This document shows, piece by piece, positions 56,190 to 64,000 of a stretch of 64,000 nucleotides of DNA. Position numbers and translations under genes: made by a program. The notes under the pieces are model-generated. The model saw only the letters and a list, made by a program, of their open reading frames with translations. It did not search any database and was not told the DNA's origin. The stretch covers positions 13,761,950 to 13,825,949 of the forward strand of contig NC_037596.1 in assembly GCF_003073045.1 (NCBI RefSeq), read 5' to 3'. Source of the DNA: Pomacea canaliculata. Its lineage: Eukaryota > Mollusca > Gastropoda > Architaenioglossa > Ampullariidae. How positions within the stretch are numbered: the stretch's first letter is position 1; the number at the start of each line of letters is the position of its first letter.

Positions 56190-58020
56190 GCTCAGAGGTT
56201 CATTTTGTCATAAATATTAAAAGCTTTTATCATCTCTTACCAGTCTGCAATGACTGCTTTTTGTCAGTATCTTTTTTTTACAAAGTAAGTTGGACACATC
56301 ACTAATGGAACTTGACATAACATGAAGTTGTTGGGAAAACCCTTGTGACGCCTTGTTTACATCCGGGTCACGTTATACTAACGGTGACGAAGGAAGATGG
56401 TCGGATTTTTCTGGGGTGGAGGTGGAGGGCTGCAAACTCTATGATGACAGTGAAGTTCACATTCTCTCCTCCTCAGCATCTTTTTTAAGGAGGAGGCTGA
56501 CCCTTCCCTCCTCGGTTCCTCCGCCACTGTAACATGAAGAATGAACGACAAGTTGCTGAATACGAGGTTACGGAAAACTTGGCTACTTGTTTAGATGCTT
56601 CCTGAAAAAATCCAGTAGCTTCCTGAAAAAATATGGATGCATCACATAATGAAGGGGTGAAGGTCAATAAGAAAGTATGAGAAATGAGGAAGTTTTCTCA
56701 CTCGAAAGAATTGATACAATTCGTAACTTACTTTCATATGCAGTTGCCGGAAGAAAAAACAAACTTTGAAGCCTCAAACATTGACAACAACATAATGTGA
56801 GAGAGTATCTTATGAGAACGAGACGCAGGAGAGAGCTAAGGAGGGGAAGACAGCCCCTGTTTAGTTTCTGTTGCTTTTAACCTGTGGGCAGGCATTGCGG
56901 GAAAAAATGATTGAATCCTGGGGATGCCACCTACCTAGTGGTAATGACTGGCGCTACCATCATCCCCTCTTCTCATGAATCGAACCATTCTTTTCTTCTT
57001 TCCAGAATTTTTCACCTTTAAGTAAATAAATGGGTATCTGGAGATGGGTTAACGGGTACAACGGAGATAAGAACGTGCGAGGTAATGGCTGTCAAGTACC
57101 CCGGGCATTAATTCCCAAACTGTCAGTGAACATCCTGTTTGCCGGAACTGAGGGTCCATCCAAGAGGTCAGTGAGTTGAGACAGACGAAGTTCTAGCCCT
57201 AAATGCTTGAAACAGGGTTCATTGAACCTCCGATCTATTGTCATGGCATGAGCAAATTGAGAGTAAATATTAAGTGAAATTTAGGTTAAGTTAGCACGCA
57301 AAATACCTGTATTTCAGTTTTAAACCAACATTGACATTATCTTTTTAGTAAGATTTGTTGACAAGTTTTGTTTTCCCTATCAAGTTAGTTTCTTTGTAAG
57401 GTCTCGGTCCTGCAAAGTAATTAAGAAAATGAAAGAAATATGTCTTCACCGGAAACTAACTATCAGCGCCACTGTATGCAGGAACCAACATCTCATTTAT
57501 TTCCATCTCTCTATCTCTCCATTTTTCCTCAGTCTCTTTCTTTCTCTCTCTCTCTCTTCCTCTCTGTTTCTTTCTTATATCTCTCTGTTTTTTTAACCTC
57601 CCCACCCTGTGTGTGTGTGTGTGTATTTGGTACATGGAACATATGAATGAGTTAATGAATGCATACATCTGTGTATTCAGACAAAACTGACGACTTACTG
57701 TAATTGTTACAAAACCTGGTGTTTTTGTGTGCAAGATATTCTTTTCTAATTATTTCTACTCATTATTTCTCAGTATTTCAGTTTCGTCAACCCAAGTTTC
57801 TTAACCGGTGATCAGTTAAACGCTCGTCTCATTTAAAGAAGTTTGATTATTAAGATGATGGAAGTTACATGATTATAGGTTTATAAATGCTTATGTAACA
57901 CTTGGCCCATGCAACACTACAAACACGCAAACACACACAAACGTGCATAATATCACTCACACACACACACACACACACGTGCATAATCACAGCACAGCCA
58001 AGCCAAAACATTTCAGTGGA
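56190..58020. other. Intergenic stretch between IgA and arylsulfatase 1
   Basis: No supported gene. There is a (CT)n tract at 57,535-57,580, (GT)n at 57,607-57,625 and (CA)n at 57,957-57,980. Near 56,510 the text tcctccgccactg resembles the end of a hAT-type element, with no partner found. Confidence 0.4.
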
Positions 58021-58023
58021 ACT

Positions 58024-58029
58024 TTATTT
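58024..58029 (-). terminator. Poly(A) signal AATAAA of arylsulfatase 1
   Basis: A canonical AATAAA on the minus strand about 96 bp past the stop codon. The tandem copy has ATTAAA at the same place (62,405-62,410). Confidence 0.6.
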
Positions 58030-58124
58030 TTTTCAGTAGGCTATCAAGTTCCAAAGATATGAGTTTCCGCCGTTGCCTCGTCGCTGCTCGTGCGCAGGCG
58101 CGGGACTGCCGGAAGTCCTCATGG

Positions 58125-58533
58125 TCAGCACCATCCAGGTGTCCAGGCCCCACCCCAGTTCTGTGGATTTCCCTTGTTGAGCAAGGAAGGGTGCAGCGAT
58201 GGAGGCATGGTGAGTCTGAGGCTGTCCAGCTTGCCCTTCATGTACTTGTAGACCTTCTTCACGTGTCGCCGCGAGCTGATGTCCGTCGTCTCCATGGGAT
58301 CAGTGTCAAGGTCGAACAGCATGTACTCTGTGGTGTAGTTCCACTCCGGAGGCTGGGCCACCCCAGGTGGAGGGTTGTACCAGCCATCTTAAGCAACCAT
58401 CATGTATACAAACATGTCAGGCCAACGACACAAACAGCTACAATTAGAAGGAAAGAAGAGGGACAAGAAAAGGGCAGATCGCAATGAAACCTCTCTATCT
58501 TCGTTACCTGAATGCTCTCTCTCTTTTTCTCTC

Positions 58534-58581
<48 letters not shown>

Positions 58582-60169
58582 CCACACAAACACACACAGA
58601 AACGCAGAGGGAGTAATCAATACCTGGGTGGCCTGGTTTGTTCCACGTCATCTTATAATTTTTGTAACGGAGAGCAGAACAGTTTTTGTCATCGTTGATG
58701 TCGTAGACAAACTCCTGTCGTGGGCTGACTCCATTGGTGGAGATGCTGTCCCAAATGTCAAGGCCATCTATATTCGGAATGGTCCCGTCTGCACCGGCCA
58801 GGCCTACAAGAGTCGGGTACCTGTGTTTGTGCCCAGGTTATTGACCATCAGGATGAGGTGGTAATTAAATCCCTTCCCCCCTCTCTATTTCTTCTGCTGC
58901 TCATATTTTATGATCATTTCAACTTATTTCTGTAAGCAAATCTTGTAATGTCATCTGGCACCTTTTAACGTATTGTTCACAACCGACAAACAACTCAGCA
59001 CAAAAAAACATGACTATAGGGGAAAAAAGTAGAAAGATAATAGGGAGTGGGGACGATAACGATCAAACATAGTGGTTTAAACGTAAATTATTTTTGCTGC
59101 TGCACTAGTACTCCAAAAATAAAATAGCTTATATGAAAAGATATTAAAAAGACTTCTATAAAACTGAAAAATTGTTGAATCATTTTCTAACAAAACGCAG
59201 AATGTACCAGTCGACAGCATGGACAAGACCATCGTAGGATGTGTTGCCCCTCAGCAGTGTCTTGCTGTAGAGGAAACTCAAGACTTTGGTTCCTCCTTCC
59301 CACAGAGTCTTTTTGCTCCCCCTCAGCGGCCAGTTGCTGGAGCCAGTGTGTACTGGCCCGCCGTTGTCCGAGGTGAAGAAGATGAGCAGGTTGTCCATGT
59401 AGCCCAGCTCTTCCAGCACGCGCGTGATGTTACCGATGCCCTCGTCCATGGCCGCTCCCATCCCACAACGCGTCTTCCGGTCTTCAGACGCAGTGACGTC
59501 AGCGCAGAAATTGTTGACGTAGAGCTCAGGCACTTCAAGTGGGCCATGCACGGCCTGATAAGCCAGGTAGATGAATAGAGGCTGTGAGCGGTTATGGGTC
59601 CTAAGGATGTCGATGGTTCTCTGTGTGTACAGGTGTGTGGAGTAGGTGCCATTGGCGGACCACACCGGTCTGTCGTTGAAGACCAGGTCGTAGCCGTTCC
59701 AGTGCCCAATGTGGGTGAAGTAGTCGGCGATACCTGTGTACATGCCGTAGTAGGAGTCAAACCCTCGTCGTGTGGGTGTCATGTCCCATCGACAGAAGCC
59801 CAGATGCCACTTGCCCACCATGTGAGTGTTGTAACCGAGCTCCTTCAGACTCTGCGGCAACATTTTCTTGTCTAGCGGCACAGAGATGTTTTCGACTTCT
59901 TCAAACACAGAATTTTGGATACCCATGCGAAACGGGTAGATACCAGTGAGGAAAGCAGCTCTGGAAGGTGTGCAGGACGATTGTGCATATGAGTTTGTCA
60001 GCTCCACCCCCTCATCCTTCAGTTGCTGCAGGTTCGGGGTGTACATGGAGGAGTCTCTCCACTGAACGTCAGCCCACCCCATGTCGTCAGCGACGATGAA
60101 CAAGATGTTGGGAGGTGAGGCTGTCAACGACGATGTAAATGCCAAGATGAAAAGCGCAGACAGTAGCAT
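58125..60169 (-). CDS. ARSB: Arylsulfatase B-like enzyme 1, 473 aa, complete
   Basis: Sulfatase hydrolysing sulfate esters, probably of glycosaminoglycans (family role: N-acetylgalactosamine-4-sulfatase), in lysosome or extracellular space. Three exons: 59,208-60,169, 58,624-58,820 and 58,125-58,387, together 1,422 bp in exact frame. A signal peptide (MLLSALFILAFTSSLTA) precedes PPNILFIVADDMGWADV. Asp28 and Asp29 bind Ca. Cys66 in CTPSRAAFLTG is the formylglycine site. Lys120 and His122 are in MVGKWHLG, His208 in AVHGP, Asp268 and Asn269 in SDNGG, and Lys286 in GSKKTLWEGG. Exon 2 gives WYPTLVGLAGADG and the C-terminus is GGAWTPGWC. It is shorter than human ARSB (533 aa). The donor of the first coding exon is GTACAT rather than GTAAGT. 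ARSI/ARSJ-type membership is possible. Confidence 0.93.
58505..58590. repeat. (CT)n/(CA)n microsatellite in arylsulfatase 1 intron
   Basis: About 60 bp of ctctctttct-type repeats run into acacacac. A shorter version lies at the same intron position in copy 2 (about 62,890-62,935). Confidence 0.85.
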
Positions 60170-60569
60170 TCTAGTCCCACTAGTTGTTCCCTGGAGCGAG
60201 AATATTTGTGTACCCTATAGTCATCAGTGGAAAAAACACATACCATGCACGAGGAGAATGTTATTTAATAACATCTTTTCTGATTGTCTATAATAATAAG
60301 AATTTATCACCCAGCTATACTCAGGACGCATTCTTGCTTTCAGAAACTTATCGCTCGTCATGAAAGGAGAAATAAATACCGTTTGAACTTCACCCTCCTG
60401 CGTATCGGCAAAACCTGTGTCTCTATGAATTTTAGTTATCATTTTATCAAATTATTATGTTTTGTCATATTTTCTGTATTCAAAAGGGAAAAAGTAACCT
60501 ATAGCTAAGGTATGACTATAGTAGAACTTTTTCTCTGCAACAATCACTGTAACAATGGGCGTAACAAAC

Positions 60570-60640
60570 AGACTTACCTTCATACAGTAGGACTTACCTG
60601 TGTTACCTGTGTAAGAGATGAGGGAGTGTTATATAAGTTG
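60570..60640 (-). promoter_or_regulatory. Candidate TATA box and non-coding first exon of arylsulfatase 1
   Basis: A TATATAA lies at 60,629-60,635 on the minus strand, and two GTAAGTC donors (exon ends at 60,598 and 60,578) lie about 30-55 bp downstream. A good acceptor (gctccag/GGAAC) at 60,191 sits 21 bp before the start codon. This would make a short untranslated first exon spliced to the coding exon. It is inferred from motif spacing only. Confidence 0.35.
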
Positions 60641-61640
60641 TTAAACGCGACAGCTGAATAAATAGGAGCCCCTCCCCTCCACAGTACTCCTGCCTCCCTG
60701 ACACTTGACTCATCAGCTTGAGTTCCTTGAGCAACATCCCATCTTTTGAGATTAATTATATATCTCTCTCTTTATCTTTCTCTCTCCCTCAATCTTTTCC
60801 CTATCTTTCATATGTTTAAGAAGGATATTCCTCCAAAGCTGGGTTTGTAGGTGAAATGCCACTAGCTGTCGCATGGTCAATCCCTAGAGTTGAATTGTTT
60901 GCACACCAGATATCTTTGCTCGGTTCAGCAGTTTCATTGACAACATTTCGACATTTTTAAATAGAAAAATCAAATTAAAATCATCTGTTGCTCGTATTAG
61001 GACTACACATTCCCACCTCTAAGCCTCACACCTGTTCATGTTACTCCAACTACTCATACTTTCAGTTCTCGTCCTGTTTGTATGCAATCAAGGTACTCAA
61101 GTTTGTCAATTGAGCTCTCAACAGCATTGTTTGGCATGTAGATGTGGTTCTATTCATGTCATATCCTGTAACATCATGGACGATTGCGCAACACGTGTGT
61201 ATCGATCAAAGACCGATGACTGTACTTCTCGTGTACATTTCGATATGTACTGACAATACACATACTATGATAAGCAAATTAGAGTTATACAGTTTCTTAT
61301 AATTATCTCCTCCTTTCGTCCTCCAGCAGTACTTCTAGTGAACTAAATTAAGGATAAGAAAATATAGCCTGAAAAAATTATATCCTTAAAACCATTAAGT
61401 TAAATTCGGTCTCGACCTTGTTGTGTAGGTACAGGACATTTCAGTTTGGGAGAATGACTGTCGGAAGGTAGAAAACAGTTATCATTTGCCAGTTTGAATT
61501 TTTTTTTAATTTATGAAATAAATAAATTTTTAAAAACTATTTCGTTCAAGTACGTTTTTCAATTCTATATCTTTTTCTAATAAAATATTGAAATAATGTA
61601 TTGACATTGTTTATATTCGGAAATATAAATTGTATAATAT
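60640..61640. other. Intergenic stretch between the two arylsulfatases
   Basis: Apart from the small ORF at 61,038-61,253, nothing is supported. A (TCTC)n tract lies at 60,760-60,790. Confidence 0.35.
61038..61253 (+). CDS. Candidate small Cys-rich secreted peptide, 71 aa (uncertain)
   Basis: This plus-strand ORF starts with a hydrophobic signal-like segment (MLLQLLILSVLVLFVCNQG). Seven cysteines follow (VCQ, HCLACRC, SCN, DCATR, DDCTS), then a stop. Size and layout fit a small secreted peptide, but no known cysteine framework is recognised, the start context is weak, and no TATA box or poly(A) signal is placed clearly. It is the only plus-strand candidate near the host genes. A chance ORF is at least as likely. 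Confidence 0.25.
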   Translation: MLLQLLILSVLVLFVCNQGTQVCQLSSQQHCLACRCGSIHVISCNIMDDCATRVYRSKTDDCTSRVHFDMY

Positions 61641-61648
61641 TTATGATG

Positions 61649-61775
61649 TATCTGTGAAATGTAAACACAATATGATAAAAAAAGGGAATATTTTCAAAAA
61701 TAGGACAGAGATACGAGTGCCCATCCCTTCATGGTAGGAGACACTCGAACCTTCAGAATACACAGATCACGATTA
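61649..61775 (-). pseudogene. Decayed copy of IgB first exon
   Basis: The text atctgtgaaatgtaaacac through ggagacactcgaacctt parallels 52,801-52,920 (IgB signal-peptide exon and 5' UTR). The start codon survives but the frame stops after about 12 codons (MKGWALVSLSYF). No following Ig exon is found at lower coordinates, so it is a lone relic of a duplicated Ig gene. Confidence 0.65.
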
Positions 61776-62300
61776 TTTGTTGATAGATATATAATGTCTC
61801 TTTCTGTATACCAACTGACAGTAAAGAACCTATGTGAGCGAGAAAGACAGAAAAACAGGAAGAGAGCTAGGGAGGAGAAGAGAGTTGAACTGCCGAACAT
61901 TAGCTGTCAACTTGTCGAGTTAGGAAAGAAACTTAAAGAGCATACTAATTAGATTATTTTAGCTACTCTATAATTGCTGCTTTAAAATAAATTTTCTACT
62001 GTCCTCAGCAAATTTAGGCGATTTTTTTCAGTGGGATGGGGAGAGGGATTAAAAAAATGTTTTTGATTGAAATGGTAGTGGCTCGTTCACATCTCGTGAA
62101 CAAAGAATTCATAAGAAGAAGTTTTTAAAATGGCTAAGAAAGATTCTCATTAGTAACAACTAAATTTCTGTGCATTTTCAAGTAAAAATCAGTCTTCCTG
62201 TCCGTTCGTCTGTTTCAACTATTCACTCTGAGCATCTTAACCAGCCACATGTTATGTAAAGCGCAGTTTTCTTTACATCCTATGAAATCGCTTATAAAAA
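61775..62300. other. Spacer without recognised features
   Basis: AT-rich, no supported gene. Confidence 0.35.
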
Positions 62301-62404
62301 TGTGTAACACTTGGCCCATGAAAAAAAAAACAAAACACTCACACACGCACGCACACACGTGTGCATAATCACAGCACTGAGAAGCCAAATCATTTCAGAG
62401 GAAC

Positions 62405-62410
62405 TTTAAT
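62405..62410 (-). terminator. Variant poly(A) signal ATTAAA of arylsulfatase 2
   Basis: Occupies the place of AATAAA in copy 1, about 97 bp past the stop. Confidence 0.5.
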
Positions 62411-62506
62411 TTTTTCGGTAATCTATCAAGTTCAATTCACGTGCCTTTCCGCTGTTGCCTCGTCGCTGCTCGTGCGCAGGCGTGGGACTACCGGAAGTCC
62501 TCATGG

Positions 62507-64000
62507 TCAGCACCATCCGGGTGTCCAGGCCCCGCCCCAGTTCGTTGGATTTCCCTCTTTGAGCTCAGGCGGGTGCAGCTGTGGAGGCATGGTGAGTCTG
62601 AGCTTGTCTAGCTTGCTCTTCATGTGCTTGTAGACCTTCTTCACGTCTGACCGCGAGCTGATGTCCGTCGTCTCCATGGGGTCAGTGTCCAGGTCGAACA
62701 GCATGTACTCTGTGGTGTAGTTCCACTCCGGAGGCTGGGCCACCCCAGGTGGAGGGTTGTACCAGCCATCTTAAGCAACCATAATGTATACAAACATGTC
62801 AGGCTAAAGACACAAATAGCTACAATTAGGAGGAAAGAAGAGGGAAAAGAAAAGGGAAGAACACATAGATTCAGACATCTTCTTTACCTGAATTCTTTCT
62901 CTCTCTCTCTCTCACACACAAACACAAACACACAGAAACGCAGAGGGAGTAATCAATACCTGGGTGGCCTGGTTTGTTCCACGTCATCTTGTAATTTTTG
63001 TAACGGAGAGCAGAACGGTGTTTGTCATCGTTGATGTCGTAGACAAACTCCTGCCGTGGGCTGACTCCATTGGTGGAGATGCTTTCCCACAGGTCAAGGC
63101 CATCTATATTCGGAATGTTCCCCTTTGCACCGGCCAGCCGCAAAAGAGTCGGGTACCTGTGTTTGCACCCAGGTTATTGACCATCAGGATGAGGTGGTAA
63201 TTAAATCTCTTCCCCATCTCTATTTCTTCTTGTAAAAATTAGCAACTACCGTCAGGAACGGAAGTCCGAATTTGTTCCTCTAAACCAGTGATGCCCAACC
63301 TTTTTTCGGCCTGCGGGCCATATCCATTTCGGACATGCGTGTCGCGGGCCACTTCGCCGCAAAAATACAAAAAGGAAAAAAAAATAGAGCAGATACCATT
63401 TTTTATTAGAAACAAGTTGTACTTACCATTAATTATGTAGTAATTAGTGGGATATTTGAAGTTGTTTTCCCGAAACCAACTTCTGAATGTCCGGCCTCAT
63501 CGTAGAGACATCAAGTCGGACACTGAATCGAAATGTTCGTCCATCGAAAAAAAGATTGAGAGACGTCCCTATGTAGGGATAAATATTTCTTCCTTTTTTT
63601 CGTTTTTTTTAAGGTCTTTTTTTTATTACTAACATGCCGATTTCCTGCACTGTGGGCAGAAGTTTCGCGGGCCGGATGGCACCGCGTCGCGGGCCGGATA
63701 TGGCCCGCGGGCCGTAGGTTGTGCATCCCTGCTCTAAACGGATTCTGCAGCCTGCTGCTCATATTTTATGATCATTTCAACTTATTTCTGTAAGCAAATC
63801 TTGTAATGTCATCTGGCACCTTTTAACTTATTGTTCACAGCTGACAAACAACTCAACACAAAGGACATCACTGTAGGGAAAAAGTAGGAAGATAATTGGG
63901 AAAAGCTATCAGACATAGGGTCTTAAACGTATAGAAAAAAAAAATACAAATGTGTTTTTGCTGCTCCACTTACCAGTCGACAGCATGGACAAGACCACTG
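62507..64000 (-). CDS. ARSB: Arylsulfatase B-like enzyme 2, 3' part (runs off the window)
   Basis: Tandem paralogue of arylsulfatase 1. Exons at 62,507-62,769 (263 bp) and 62,960-63,156 (197 bp) have exactly the same lengths and phases as copy 1. The last 27 bp (63,974-64,000) are the end of the large catalytic exon, with a canonical GTAAGT donor. The visible protein includes LAGAKGNIPNIDGLDLWES, NGVSPRQEFVYDIND, YKMTWNKPGHP, EWNYTTEYMLFDLDTDPMET and GGAWTPGWC. The active-site exon lies outside the window, so catalytic competence cannot be judged. The visible exons are open, without breaks. A hAT MITE sits in the first intron. Confidence 0.9.
63286..63731. mobile_element. hAT-type MITE with perfect 8-bp target duplication
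   Basis: The left end CAGTGATGCCCAACC and the inverse of the right end, CAGGGATGCACAACC, begin terminal inverted repeats of about 34 bp that continue into CTGCGGGCCATAT or CCGCGGGCCATAT. The flanks CTCTAAAC at 63,278-63,285 and 63,732-63,739 are identical, the 8-bp duplication typical of hAT. The interior has further gcgggcc words and a poly-T tract, with no transposase. It is 446 bp, in the arylsulfatase 2 intron. Confidence 0.92.

Noticed and set aside
57440-57734. ORFs over the CT/GT-rich region
   Set aside because: Low-complexity translation of microsatellites.
59219-59875. Long open frames on both strands opposite or beside the arylsulfatase coding exon
   Set aside because: They overlap the sulfatase frame, which has complete catalytic motifs; these are shadow frames of a GC-rich exon.

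Overview
The window is animal nuclear DNA: AT-rich, with split genes using GT-AG introns, tRNA-derived SINE, LINE, hAT, Tigger-like, Mutator-like and Gypsy-type remnants, and simple repeats. The repeat mix and the host genes (arylsulfatase B-like and immunoglobulin-domain surface proteins) fit a lophotrochozoan, most likely a gastropod mollusc. The species cannot be named from sequence alone. Nearly all the coding content that can be supported lies on the minus strand.

Positions 1-50,400 are almost entirely repeats. A LINE endonuclease fragment (1-388) runs into a tandem array of about six 513-bp units (381-3,602). From 3.6 to 48.8 kb there are at least six fragments of Mutator-like transposase in two subfamilies, and two diverged copies of an unclassified multi-exon transposon gene called TE-X here (15.1-17.7 and 47.8-48.8 kb). 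Three LTR-like insertions have short target duplications, one of them exactly on a TE-X splice donor. A composite module is present three times (8.2-10.9, 20.3-24.7, 44.1-47.2 kb). It holds a Gypsy gag fossil, a small exon-like ORF, an array of repeated splice-acceptor modules and, in two copies, the C-terminal half of a Mutator-like transposase, always in the same order and strand. The 26-36 kb stretch holds no gene I can support, only a minisatellite (30.8-31.2 kb), a foldback-like element (32.2-33.0 kb) and a Tigger-like end (36.2 kb). A SINE with a 12-bp target duplication sits at 43.3 kb.

Positions 50,600-64,000 hold the host genes, all on the minus strand. Two neighbouring, related Ig-domain genes (IgB 50,678-52,890, IgA 54,663-56,186) are built from phase-1 exons. 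IgA is complete (243 residues: signal peptide, one Ig-like domain, Ser/Thr stalk, membrane segment, short tail). IgB has four Ig-like exons and no visible end. Next come a complete arylsulfatase B-like gene (473 residues, all catalytic residues visible) and a second tandem copy whose 5' part runs off the window. A decayed copy of the IgB first exon between the two arylsulfatases suggests that a block holding Ig and sulfatase genes was duplicated. A hAT MITE with a perfect 8-bp target duplication lies in an intron of the second sulfatase.

The sulfatases are predicted secreted or lysosomal sulfate-ester hydrolases and the Ig proteins are predicted cell-surface or secreted recognition or adhesion proteins. 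Nothing in the sequence links the two functionally. All splice models were made by eye from splice consensus and reading phase.
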